A DNA stretch of 64,000 bases from Microglena sp. YARC. Lineage: Eukaryota; Chlorophyta; Chlorophyceae; Chlamydomonadales; Chlamydomonadaceae. The stretch lies in assembly GCA_022414725.1 (NCBI GenBank), contig CM039465.1, positions 43,302,560 to 43,366,559 on the forward strand. The letters are read 5' to 3'. This document shows positions 22,557-32,309 of the stretch, piece after piece; positions within the stretch are counted from its first letter, which is position 1; each line of letters begins with the position of its first letter. A program made the position numbers and the translations under genes. Under the pieces are notes generated by a model. That model did no database searches. It saw only the letters and a list, made by a program, of their open reading frames with translations, and was not told the DNA's origin.

Positions 22557-24189
22557 AACGGCAGTATAAAATCATATGGTGTCATGTGATAACGGCGGTC
22601 TAGCTAGGCAAAATGTACCTCTCAAATATCATTTCATATGATCCAATTTTTATGATATCATATGATATCATACTCACCTTTGGTCAGTATCATATGATAT
22701 GCCGGACCCTACATATATTACTGTTGCAGGCCTGGCTGTGTCATCCGAATACCCATGCTGCTGTCATTCAAATACCCATGCTGCTGTAATCCAAATACCC
22801 ATGCTACTATGAGACAAACTTGAGGATGGAGGGAAGAGGGAGGAGGGGGGAACCTGGAGGGGGGTTATGGCAAATGCCCCAAGCTACTATGAGACAAACT
22901 CTTGACTGTATTCCCTTACCCCCTTGCTGCTGCCATGCACCATGCTACCCAGGCGAACAAATTGTGTGGAACTTTTGACTATGTCCCCTAACCCCCTTGT
23001 ATGCACCATGATCCTATGAGACAAAATTGAGGCTAGAGGGGGGATGGGGGAACCTGGAGGGGGGTTAGGGCAAATGCCTATGCTACTACGAGATAATTCT
23101 TTGATTGTGTCCCCTAGCCCCCTTGTTGCTGCCATGCACCATTATACTATGAGACAAACTTGTGCGGCCCTCTAGACTATCTCCCCTAACCCCCTTGCAT
23201 GCACCATGATGCTATGAGACGAACTTGAGGCTAGAGGGGGGATGGGGGAACCTGGAGGGGGGATAGGGCAAATACCCATGCTACTAGAGACAAACTCTTG
23301 ACTGTGTCCCCTAACCCCCTTGCATGAACCATACTACTATGAGACAAGTTTGTGTGGCCCTCTTGACTATGTCCCCCCCCTTGTTGCCGTTATGCACCAT
23401 GCTGCACAGGCGACGGACTTTGTGCGGAACTCTTGACTACCTCCCCCCAGAAATGATTGAGGGTCGTGAGCATGACACGTTTGTTGACAACTGGTCCTTG
23501 GGCGTCTTGGCATACGAGTTCTTGATCGGCGGCCCTCCTTTTGAAGCACCAGGGCACCAGGTTGGTTGGTTGGTTGATTGGTAGGATGGCCCCCACTTGA
23601 AGCACCGGGTTGGTTGGTTGGTTGGTGGCCCCCCATTTGAAGCACCAGGTTGGCTAGTTGGATGGTTAGTTGGTGCCCCCCCCTTTTGAAGCACCAGGTT
23701 GGTTGGTTGGTGGCCCCCCTTTTGAAGCACCAGGTTGGCTAGTTGGATGGTTGGGTGGTGGCCCCTTATTTGAAGCACCAGGTTGGTTGGTTGGTGGCCC
23801 CCCTTTTGAAGCACCAGGTTGGCTAGTTGGATGGCTGGGTGGTGGCCCCTTATTTGAAGCACCAGGTTGGTTGGTTGGTTGGTTGGTGGCCCCCCTTTTG
23901 AAGCACCAGGTTGGCTAGTTGGATGGCTGGGTGGTGGCCCCTCATTTGAAGCACCAGGGCACCAGGTTGGTTGCTTCCTTCATCCTTTTTTTACATTTTG
24001 CCATCCTCGCCATTTGATTACGGACATGCTAGAGCGGTAAAAAGTAGGAGGGACACAAATAACCACCCCAAGCCAACTGGCATTAGATATTTCAATCATA
24101 GCCTTAGGCATGCCTGAGTGGTAGGAAGTTATTTTTTGGCAAAGCCCCCATGTTCACTCATTTGTCCGTCTGTTTGTCTGTCTGTCTGT

Positions 24190-24251
<62 letters not shown>

Positions 24252-25860
24252 ACCCTGGGATTAGCTCTGAGATTGTAAACTGTATAGAAATTGTAAGCAT
24301 ATTCATCTGGTAAATGGTGCTACACAATTCAATTTCGGTCCAGCCGCGCACTAAGCATATTCATCTGCCTGGCGCTCAAGTGTCGGGCTACATGTCCACT
24401 GTTATTTTGTGTGAACCACTTTTTGTGTGCTACGCGTCGCCATTCCGTCGCTGCATGGCAACACATGGGTCAGGCTGAACTAGTCAGACATGCCTCTTCG
24501 AACCTCCCAGGCTCTGCCATATGTGGGCTTTGGGGGGCAGCGGGTCGCACTGGGTTCACAACAAGTTGCTCAATTTGCGACGCGTCTCACGAAAAAAAGC
24601 AATGCCACGTGTCGCTTCGGCTCAATTATTTCTAGTACCACTCCCCTGCTTTCGCAATGCCAGTTTTTGGGTGGAGCCCCCCCTTCTGGAAGGCGAGTGC
24701 CCCCAGATTTGTCCGTCCGACCAACGACTGAGACGACACGCCAGCCAACTGTCTCATAACTAAATGGCTTTGGTCAGCTCCACTTCGTTGCACCTGCCGT
24801 TCCGTTGCCATCACTCTGTGCCAATTTTCTGTGACGCTTGCGACGCTGCACAAGAAATTTCCGCATCGCTTGCGGCGCGATTGGGACTGGTCAGGCAGTA
24901 CTACACGTAATGAGAATCTGACTGGTGTGAATATGTCTTATAATTGTTGTGAGATATAGAATGTTCATTTTTGTTTTGTTTTTCATGAAACCTAAAAACT
25001 CTGTATGTGACTGACAGACTTACTAACTAACGGACATTTTTGTCTTGGTAACCCCTTCTTCAAAAATTAAAATCGTAATCTAACTCTTGCGTGATCCCCT
25101 ACTTCTTTGTGTATTACACATATCACCGTATACACACGGACACACATGACCCCCCCCCCCCCACCACCACCACCACCACCAACCACCACCACCACCACCA
25201 CCACACATACACATACACACAATTGGGACAGGCCAGGCAGTGCTACACGTAGTCTAACTCTTGCGTGACCACAAATACACACAGACACACATGATCCCCC
25301 ACCACCACCACCACCCCCACCACCACCACCACCACCACCACCCCACCACACACACACACCACGCACACCACCACCACACCACACATACACACGCAAACAT
25401 GGACACACATGACCTTCCCCTCCCCCCACCACACGCACACACACACACCACCACCACCACACATAAACACGCACATGGACACACATGAACACAATTGGGA
25501 CTGGCCAGGCAGTGCTAAACGTAATCTAACTCTTGCGGGACCACAAATACACACGCACACACATGACCCCCCCCCCCCCCCACCACCACCACCACACACC
25601 ACCACCACCACACACACCACACACACACGCACACAAGGACACACATGACCTTCCCCTCCCCCCACCACACACACACACCACCACCACCACACATGACCTT
25701 CCCTCCCCCACCACACACACACACACACACCACCACACATACACACACACACATGGACACACATGACCCTCCCTCCCCCCACCACACACACACACACCAC
25801 CACCACCACACATACACACGCACACATGGACACATATGACCTTCCCCTCCCCTCCCCCCA

Positions 25861-25903
<43 letters not shown>

Positions 25904-27478
25904 ACCACCACACACATACACACGCACACATGGACACACATGACCTTCCCTCCCCACCACACACAAACACACACACTCACGACCACCACCACACATACAC
26001 ACGCACACATGGACACACATGACCTTCCCCTCCCCCCACCACACACACACACACACACACACCACCACCACCACACAAACACACACACACACATGACACA
26101 CATGACCTTCCCCTCCCCCCACCACACACACACACACAAACCACCACCACCACACGCACATACACACGCACATGGACACACATGAACACAATTGGGACTA
26201 GTCAGACAGTGCTACACGTAGTCTAACTCTTGCATGACCCTCTACTTCTTTGTGTAGGACACCTATCGCCGTATTGTACGGGTAGACCTCAAGTTTCCGT
26301 CCGAGCCTGAAATTAGCTCTGAGGCTAAGGATTTCATTCAGAAGGTTTGTACTGTTGGCAATATAAATTGTACCGTTGGCATTATATCTTGTACTATAGG
26401 CAATACATATTGTACTGTTGACAATATATCTTGTACTGTTGGCAATATAAAATGTACCGTTGGCATTATATCTTGTACTGTAGGCAATACATATTGTACT
26501 GTTGGCAAAATATCTTGTACTGTTGGCATTATATATTGTACCGTTGGCAACATATATTGTGCTGTTGGCAATACATATTGTACTGTTGGCACTATGTCGC
26601 ACTGTTGGTACTATATCTTGTAATGTTGGCAAGCTTATATCTTGTACCGTTGGCATTATATCTTGTACTGTTGGCAATATATACTGTATGGTTGGCAATA
26701 TATACTGTATGGTTGGCAATATATACTGTATGGTTGGCAATATATACTGTATGGTTGGCAATATATACTGTATGGTTGGCAATATATACTGTATGGTTGG
26801 CAATATATACTGTATGGTTGGCAATATATACTGTATGGTTGGCAATATATACTGTATGGTTGGCAATATATACTGTACTGTTGGCAATATATACTGTACT
26901 GTTGGCAATATATACTGTATGGTTGGCAATATATACTGTATGGTTGGCAATATATACTGTATGGTTGGCAATATATACTGTATGGTTGGCAATATATACT
27001 GTATGGTTGGCAATACATACTGTATGGTTGGCAATATATACTGTATGGTTGGCAATACATATTGTACTGTTGGCATTATATCTTCTACCGTTGGCAATAT
27101 ATCTTGTACTGTTGGCGATATATATATTGCATTGTTGGCATTATATATTGTTGTGTTGGCATATCTATTGTACCGTTGGCAACATATATTGTGCTGTTTG
27201 CATTATATCTTGTACCGTTGGCAATACGTATTGTACTGCTGGCATTATATAATGTACCGTTGGCTTCCGTTGGCAATATATCTTGTACGGTTGGCATTGT
27301 ATATTATACCGTTGGCAATATATCTTGTACTGTTGGCATTGTATATTGTACTGTTGGCAATACACATCTCACACCACCACTATTCATTGTGGAGTGATCA
27401 CCCAAGCTGATGATGCATCCTGCTGCTCATCTACTGTTGTAGTTGCTTGTCAAGGATACCAACAGCAGAATGAGCATG

Positions 27479-27512
<34 letters not shown>

Positions 27513-28472
27513 ACCCACACACACTACCCACTACCCATCACCATCCACTACCCTTCCCCCCACTTTCACTACCCACCAATCCCCTCCTCCCCACTACCCA
27601 CCACCATCCACTACCCTTCCCCCACCTCACCTACCCACCAATCCCCCCACCCCCACTACCAACCCACCCACCAACCCCTACTACCCACTTACCAACACAC
27701 CAACACACCTTCTACCAATCCACCACCCACCAATACCATGCACTACACCCCCCACACCACACCACCATCCACCCATACCCACTCATCCACCACCCACTAC
27801 GCACCCTCTCTATGCAGTTGCTTGGGAAGGAGACCAAGAGTCCCATGAACATGAACCCCTCACTACACACCCATCCCACCATCCACCCCTCCCACCCACC
27901 CACTACCCACCGTATTTATGCAGTTGCTTGTGAAGGATACCAAGAGCCGCATGAGCATGAACCCCCCACTCCACTCCACCCCACCACCACAACCCAACCC
28001 TCCCACCCAACAACCAACCCATCACCATCTCTATGTAGTTGCTTGTGAAGGATACCAAGAGCCACATGAGCATGACCCCCCCCCCCCCCCCACCACCACC
28101 ACCACCACACACACACAACCACCACGATCCAACCCTCCCCTCCCACCCAACGACCAACCCACCACCCACCCACCATCCTCTATATGTAGTTGCTTGGGAA
28201 GGATACCAAGAGTCCCATGAACATGAACCCCTCACTACAACACCCATCCCACCATCCACCCCTCCCCACCCACCCACTACCCACCGTATTTATGCAGTTG
28301 CTTGTGAAGGATACCAAGAGCCGCATGAGCATGAACCCTCCACTCCCCCCCCCCCCCCCCCCCCCCACACACACACACAACCCAACCCAACCTCCACCCA
28401 ACAGCCAACCCATCACCATCTCTATGTAGTTGCTTGTGAAGGATATGAAGAGCCACATGAGCATGACCCCCC

Positions 28473-28503
<31 letters not shown>

Positions 28504-29887
28504 ACACACACATACACAAACAACCACCACGATCCACCCCTCCCTCCCACCCAACGACCAACCCACCACCTACCCACCACCCTCTATATGTAGTTGCTTG
28601 TCAAGGATACAAGAGCCACGTGAGCATGAGCCCTTCCCTCCCCCCACCCCACCCCCCAACACACACACACACCATCCACCCTCCCCTTTTACCCAACAAC
28701 CAACCCACCACCCACCCACTACCCACCCTCTCAGTGCAGTTGCTAGTGAAGGATACCAGGAGCCGAATGAGCATGACCCCCCCCACCCCACACCCCCACA
28801 CACACACGCACACCACCACCACCATCCACCCTCTCTATGCAGCTGCTTGTGAAGGATACCAAGAGCCAAATGAGCAAGAACCCCAACTACCCCCCCTCCC
28901 CCCCGCCACCTTCCCCACCCCCCCTCCCCTCCCCTCCCACCCACCACCCACTACGCACTACTGTCTATGAAGTTGATTGAGAAGGATACCAAGAGCAGAA
29001 TGAGCATGAACCCCCCAATACCCCACCCCCTTACCACCACCATCCACCCAACACCCAGCCCAACACCCACCCACTTACCACCCTCTATATGTAGTTGCTT
29101 GTGAAGGATACCAAGAGCCGGATGAGCATGAACCACCCACTACCCCCTTCCCCCCCCACACACACCACCACCATCCACCCCTCCCCTCCCACCCAACAAC
29201 CAACCCACCACCCTCTCTATGAAGTTGCTTGTCAAGGATACCAAGAGCCGCGTGAGCATGAACCCCCCCACCCCACCCCACCATACCCCAACCCACCCAC
29301 TACCCACTTAATACCATGCACTACCCCCTTACCCCACCCACCACCATCCACCCCTCCCCTCCCCTCCCACCCAACATCCAACCATCCACCCATCACCCAC
29401 CCTCTCTAGTTGCTACTATCCACCCTCCCACTACTATCCTCCCTCCACTACTATCCTCCCTCTCTAGTTGCTACTATCCACCCACCCACCCTCTCTAGTT
29501 GCTATACTAAGAGCCGGATGAGTATGAAATTCCCTCCTACCCCCCACCCACCCACCCACACCACCATCCACCCCTCCCCTCCCACCCAACAACCAACCCA
29601 CCACCCTCTCTATGTAGTTGCTTGTCAAGGATACGAAGAGCCGCGTGAGCATGACCCCCCCCCCACCCCACCCCACCCACCCCCACTACCCCACCCAATA
29701 CCATGCACTACTCCCCCACCCCACCATCCACCCCTCCCTCCCCTCCCCTCCCACCCAACAACCAACCCTCCACCCACCCACCATCCTCTCTATGTAGTTG
29801 CTTGTCAAGGATACCAAGAGCCGGATGACCATGAAGGAAGTGGCAGAGCATCCATGGATCAAGGCCTACGCTGATCCCAACGTCTAA
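16296..29887 (+). CDS. AUR: Aurora-family serine/threonine kinase, seven exons
   Basis: Exons: 16296(?)-16637, 17339-17461, 19692-19786, 21134-21283, 23410-23560, 26258-26344, 29798-29887. All junctions are GT-AG and all phases close, giving about 345 residues, which is normal for the family. Motifs in order: glycine loop GKGKFGNVY; catalytic lysine in VALK; helix-C glutamate in RREIEIQ; hinge [10 protein letters not shown]; catalytic loop [19 protein letters not shown]; activation loop RRRTLCGT with the phosphorylatable Thr; [13 protein letters not shown]-lobe [24 protein letters not shown] with [14 protein letters not shown] is diagnostic of Aurora. Aurora kinases control centrosome, spindle and cytokinesis steps. 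The start codon is unresolved: the first exon is open from 16221 with no in-frame ATG, so an upstream exon is likely. Introns are swollen by copies of exon edges and mobile elements. Confidence 0.9.
17339..17461 (+). CDS. AUR: Aurora exon 2
   Basis: 41 codons in phase 0, [20 protein letters not shown] to LYGYFYDA. Strong TTTTTTTCAG acceptor and GTAATT donor. Confidence 0.9.
17435..17716 (+). repeat. 47-bp copies of Aurora exon 2 end plus donor
   Basis: After the real exon end (AGGCTGTATGGTTACTTCTA..GCGGTAATTTG), five more copies start at 17488, 17535, 17582, 17629 and 17676, mostly 47 bp apart. Each has the last 27 bp or so of the exon, a GTAATT-type donor and a TTGAATTTGAATTTG tail. Later copies drift progressively. 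Confidence 0.9.
18150..18327 (+). mobile_element. MITE copy 2 (TAGGGAACGG family)
   Basis: 178 bp, same length as copy 1. TIRs TAGGGAACTGC.. and ..GCCGATCCCTA. Lies in Aurora intron 2. Confidence 0.8.
18405..18620 (+). repeat. Dispersed repeat family of about 200 bp, copy 1
   Basis: Starts with AAGCCCCC, then GGG..GAGAGCCCC and CCCGGTTGTC..TTGTCC, ending CGTCGCTTGCGACGCG. Related copies at about 20262-20455 and 24655-24860 share the order AGCCCCC, ACCCGGTTGTCCGTTTG/TTTGTCCGTCCGACC, TCTCATAACTAA, GCGACGCTGCA. All three are in the same orientation within Aurora introns. Confidence 0.6.
18690..18895 (+). repeat. 64-bp tandem repeat, three copies
   Basis: Unit contains CCCAAAGGCAAACCCAAAAG followed by ACTCTGGTTCC and AGCACCCC. 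Confidence 0.8.
18900..19690 (+). repeat. Tandem repeat of about 250 bp abutting Aurora exon 3
   Basis: Three copies plus a partial fourth start with CTCTGTGCTACGTATA at about 18914, 19178, 19430 and 19633. Each contains GCTTACCATCAAGTG, GGCAAGAGGTGCTCG, CTCATGCTTGCGGCAAC and AACGCTATACAAGATTTGAT. The partial copy ends just before the acceptor of exon 3. Confidence 0.75.
19692..19786 (+). CDS. AUR: Aurora exon 3
   Basis: CCATGCAG acceptor; [20 protein letters not shown] then ..EKKTA plus two bases; GTGAGT donor. Confidence 0.9.
20262..20455 (+). repeat. Dispersed repeat family of about 200 bp, copy 2
   Basis: Second copy of the family described at 18405, with GGTTACCCGGTTGTCCGTTT and the TTTTAGCGACGCTGCA end. 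Confidence 0.6.
20460..21240 (+). repeat. Tandem duplication of about 400 bp around Aurora exon 4
   Basis: The segments 20460-20838 and 20850-21240 share AT-rich units (GATACATTGTACAATATATC..AATGATATCGTCGATATATC), then CACGCACCAGGCTTTGAATG, the acceptor and the exon. Only the second copy has the complete exon. Confidence 0.75.
20734..20838 (+). pseudogene. Truncated duplicate of Aurora exon 4
   Basis: Preceded by CTTTACAG, it encodes [20 protein letters not shown] and the rest of the [17 protein letters not shown] segment, with only conservative changes from the real exon at 21134. Homology stops at GGGGAGGT, so KIADFGW and the donor are missing. Splicing it in would remove or disrupt the DFG motif. 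It belongs to a duplicated segment of about 400 bp. Confidence 0.85.
21134..21283 (+). CDS. AUR: Aurora exon 4 (catalytic loop and DFG)
   Basis: [49 protein letters not shown]. Donor GTACGC at 21284, and the AG of the last codon pairs with the G of exon 5. Confidence 0.92.
21284..21450 (+). repeat. Copies of Aurora exon 4 3' edge
   Basis: Two degenerate copies of GTGCATGCCCCAAACAGCAG plus GTACGC follow the real donor. One is at about 21337-21362 (with AGAAGGTACGCA), the other at 21419-21445 (donor decayed to CAAGTTGG), in a GTGTGG-rich background. Confidence 0.75.
21491..22505 (+). mobile_element. Non-autonomous TIR element of about 1 kb, hAT-like ends
   Basis: TAGGGTTGGG at 21491 is matched by CCCAACCCTA ending 22505. 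Both flanks are AT-rich 8-mers (AATATATA and TATATATA), compatible with an 8-bp target duplication. Subterminal zones are packed with CATACGTATG/CGTATAATCATACGTA words. No transposase is visible. Assignment to hAT is inferred from the end sequence and flank length. Confidence 0.5.
22505..22553. repeat. (TA)n microsatellite
   Basis: About 24 TA dinucleotides between the hAT-like element and MITE copy 3. Confidence 0.9.
22552..22711 (+). mobile_element. MITE copy 3 (TAGGGAACGG family)
   Basis: 160 bp with TIRs TAGGGAACGGCA and GCCGGACCCTA. Internal CATATGATATCATA palindromes are as in copies 1 and 2. Confidence 0.8.
22720..23409 (+). repeat. Upstream copies of Aurora exon 5 5' edge
   Basis: Segments homologous to the intron end and first 40 bp of exon 5 (GCGACGGACTTTGTGCGGAA, CTCTTGACTACCTCCCC) recur at about 22953-22990 (acceptor CCCAG kept), 23150-23190 and 23340-23385. 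Between them are repeats of TGAGACAAACTTGAGG, GGGGGATGGGGGAACCTGG and CCCCTAACCCCCTTG. Confidence 0.75.
23410..23560 (+). CDS. AUR: Aurora exon 5 (activation loop to C-lobe)
   Basis: [20 protein letters not shown], then [20 protein letters not shown] and [10 protein letters not shown]. Phase-0 donor GTTGGT. Intact activation-loop Thr and Aurora-type PPE. Confidence 0.92.
23561..23965 (+). repeat. Copies of Aurora exon 5 3' edge plus donor
   Basis: Nine further copies of GGCCCCCCTTTTGAAGCACC + AGGTTGGTTGG follow the real end of exon 5 at uneven spacing of about 40 to 50 bp. Most keep AG/GTTGG at the donor position. Confidence 0.9.
23966..25069. other. Intron DNA with (TCTG)n and dispersed repeats
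   Basis: (TCTG)n lies at 24178-24246. A segment at about 24430-24530 (GCGTCGCCATTCCGTC..ACATGGGT) is related to 12540-12610. Copy 3 of the dispersed family of about 200 bp is at 24655-24860. Confidence 0.55.
25070..26257 (+). repeat. Copies of Aurora exon 6 5' edge within CA-rich DNA
   Basis: The stretch CGTAGTCTAACTCTTGC..GACC that precedes the real exon is repeated at about 25074, 25250, 25520 and 26217. The first copy extends through TACTTCTTTGTGTATTACAC ATATCACCGTAT, a decayed version of the acceptor and first exon codons. ATTGGGAC..GGCCAGGCAGTGCTA accompanies each copy. The rest is ACACAC, CCACCA and C-tract DNA with no coding signal. Confidence 0.7.
26258..26344 (+). CDS. AUR: Aurora exon 6
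   Basis: 29 codons in phase 0, [20 protein letters not shown] to KDFIQK; acceptor TTGTGTAG, donor GTTTGT. Confidence 0.92.
26345..27362 (+). repeat. 21-bp minisatellite of nearly 50 copies starting at the exon 6 donor
   Basis: Unit TACTGTATGGTTGGCAATAT plus A, with diverged GTACTGTTGGCATTATATCT units at both ends and homogeneous units in the middle (about 26690-27060). It starts flush with the GTTTGTACTGTTGGC donor. Since 21 is divisible by three and the unit has few stops, long repetitive frames (heptapeptide period) appear on both strands; I reject them as genes. Confidence 0.92.
27443..29797 (+). repeat. About 15 upstream copies of the Aurora last-exon edge
   Basis: Copies of TTGCTTGTCAAGGATACCAA + GAGCCGxATGAGCATGA start at 27443, 27828, 27924, 28039, 28190, 28308, 28430, 28594, 28740, 28843, 28973, 29095, 29225, about 29409-29499 (short ones) and 29618. 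Nearly all are preceded by TATGTAG or TATGCAG. All carry AGC where the real exon has ACC (S for T in RMTM). Spacers are C tracts and CCACCCACC DNA. Confidence 0.92.
29798..29887 (+). CDS. AUR: Aurora last exon
   Basis: [20 protein letters not shown] then IKAYADPNV and TAA. It is the final and only full-length member of the upstream series. Confidence 0.93.
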   Translation: MLVKDTKSRMTMKEVAEHPWIKAYADPNV

Positions 29888-30110
29888 GCAGCTTCCAGTC
29901 AGCTCCATTAGCCAGCAACCTCGTCAAGCCCAGATATCAAACACATTGGAATGCCCGTCATGCCAGCTTTCAGACGCACTAGCTAGCTTCATGTTGAGCT
30001 CCAGGACAGTATCAGAGAGCTGCCAAGCAGCTGTAGCCCAAAACAATAAACAGTGCTCCAATCCCTGATCAACCTCACAACTTCTGAAACATAACATGAC
30101 TTCCGCAGTC
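29888..30110 (+). other. Probable Aurora 3' untranslated region
   Basis: Non-repetitive sequence after the stop. AATAAA at 30045-30050 is a possible polyadenylation signal; weak evidence. Confidence 0.35.
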
Positions 30111-30139
30111 GGACTCCTCACATTTATTTGCCACATACA

Positions 30140-30555
30140 ACTGTATTGTGGGTTGCGTGATATTGGAAGCACAACACATAAGAACACATCTTGCACCACT
30201 AGCTCCTACCTCCTAGCTACTCTGGGTTGTGCGGCATTGGAAGCATAACACGCGAGAACACATGATGCACCACTAGCTACTACCTCCTAGCTACTCTGGG
30301 TTGTGTGGCATTGGAAGCATAACACGCGAGAACACATGATGCACCACTAGCTACTAGCTACTCTGGGTTGTGTGGCATTGGAAGCATAACACGCGAGAAC
30401 ACATGATGCACCACTAGCTACTAGCTACTCGGGGTTGCCTGGCATTGGAAGCATAACACGTGAGAGCACATGATGCACCACTAGCTACTAGCTACTCGGG
30501 GTTGCTTGACATTTGAAGCACAGCATATGAGAACACATCATGCACCACGCACTTG
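30140..30555 (+). repeat. 66-74 bp tandem repeat, six copies
   Basis: Units begin GGGTTG(T)GTGGCATTGGAAG at about 30150, 30224, 30298, 30364, 30432 and 30499, with CACCACTAGCTACTAGCTAC in the tail. Confidence 0.85.
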
Positions 30556-30815
30556 GTTAGTTTGTAAACTTGGTATTTGCTTATAGTCAGCCTGCTGTGG
30601 TAGCTGCTCTTGTGTGTTACTTGTCCATTAACCCACTCCTGGTATATTCTAGCTACTAGATACTCATGTGGGTTCCTTGCCCATTTACCCACTCCTAGTC
30701 TATTCTAGCTACTAGCTTCTCTTGTGCGGAACTTGTACATTTGCCCACTCCTAGTATATTCTAGCAACTAGCTACTCAAGTGCGTTACTCGTACATTTCC
30801 CTGCTCCTAATCAAC
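30556..30815 (+). repeat. Tandem repeat of about 63 bp, four copies
   Basis: Core TTGTCCATTAACCCACTCCT, then GGTATATTCTAGCTACTAG. Confidence 0.75.
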
Positions 30816-32300
30816 TCTGGTTTGTGTCATCAGCATGTGCATCTCACATTTCTAAAGAGTAAATAATCAGATCAGGATTCCATGGCTGCTTGCTATCTTT
30901 GGCTTTTTTGCCCCCCTCCCCCCCCCCCCCCCCCCCCCCCCACACACACACACAAACTCACACCACTACCCACTACCACTACCCACCACCACCACACACA
31001 CCACCACCACCACTATCTTTGGCTAAGCATTTAGGTAGCCTTGCACCCACATATTCCAACAGTTTCATATCCGCCCCACTCTTAAACTTGGTGTAACACT
31101 TTTAAGAGATATAAACCCATTTAGTTCCATGCTGCATGATTTCCCTTACATTCTGGCCAACAAAAAACTGATTTAGGCGCATAATATGTTGGCGAGCAAC
31201 TGATTGAAGATGAAGGATAGTTTCAGATATGGTACCATTGGACTGATGTTGATCCCATATGATGCATGTCTAATGTGTTGTCCGGGTTGATTTTATGGAA
31301 TTTGAAGAAGGAATTGCGAGAAAACTGGAAACGGGGATTTTGGGTCCGAGAGGGATATGAATCCGCGACCTTCGGATCAAATGTTCCCGGTTTTTGGCCA
31401 AGGGCAGTTGGCGTGGCTTGCCCCGGCCCACCCCACGCACGAGCCCACCGGCACGGGCTTGGGAGGGTGAGCTCTGTGTGCTAATGGTAGCCCAAGGAAT
31501 AATTCGTCGATTTGGATGCTTCTATATTTTCGCATCGATTTTTTGACAGCAATTCTGCTCCCAAAAATATGTATGCGCATTTGAGCACTCAGATCTACCA
31601 TGCCAACTTCTTGATAGTTACAGTTGATTAGATTGATACATTGTTTTTCAGCCAAGACTGGGCATTGGAAATAGTAGATTTATGTGTTCCTGAAATGAAA
31701 TTTAGTTGGCCCAAAGCTAATATGATCGGGCATCATTTTTCAACACTTCAAATTCGTGCCATCCAAACATGTGCGCATACATAGGTTTGCGAACAGAATT
31801 GTTTTAAAAAATTGAGGCGAAACATGTAAGCATCGGAATGGACGAAACATTCCCCTGGGGCACTCGAGCTATTATCAGCATGGACTTCGCCCACAACTCA
31901 CCCAAAGGGCCGTGCGTGGGGTGGGCCCACGGAAATGAAGCCACGCCAACTAAGGTACTTATAGCGGTAATTCACTTATTATAATGTTTATGTTTACCGC
32001 CTTGCGAACTTGCACAATGCATAATTCCATGGGAAACGATTACAAATCCATCTCACGCACTTGCGGAGCTTGGAATTAAGCACTACCGACCTCGTGTTGC
32101 AAACTATGGTGGTTTCAACGGTCGCATGGGGAGCTCTGAGACCGCCTGCGAGGTTTGCGAGGCACCTGTGACGCAGCCGGGCAGCAGCGGCCGGCTTTAA
32201 ACCAGTTCCCATATCCTGGTTTTCTCCCCGACCCCACCCCGACTTTCGTCCAAACCCCAGGGTTCAGGCCTTGTGGTATCCCCCTCTCCCCCACCTCCCC
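30816..32300. other. No gene seen; C tract and one inverted repeat
   Basis: C and CA/CCA runs at 30910-31020. An inverted repeat of about 35 bp pairs 31409-31440 (TTGGCGTGGCTTGCCCCGGC) with 31912-31949 (..GAAGCCACGCCAA), enclosing about 470 bp. It could be a small TIR element, but no target duplication is clear. Confidence 0.4.
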
Positions 32301-32309
32301 TTGCAGCTT

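Noticed and set aside
25243..26191. Cys/Val/Trp-rich open frames of up to 312 codons on the minus strand
   Set aside because: They read through CA, CCA and C tracts of an Aurora intron; no real protein composition.
26198..27410. Open frames of 250-300 codons on both strands
   Set aside because: Produced by a 21-bp tandem repeat without stops; pure heptapeptide period and simultaneous opening of several frames.
27283..29874. Pro/His/Thr-rich frames across the last Aurora intron
   Set aside because: Intron repeats; only the 29798-29887 part is the genuine exon.
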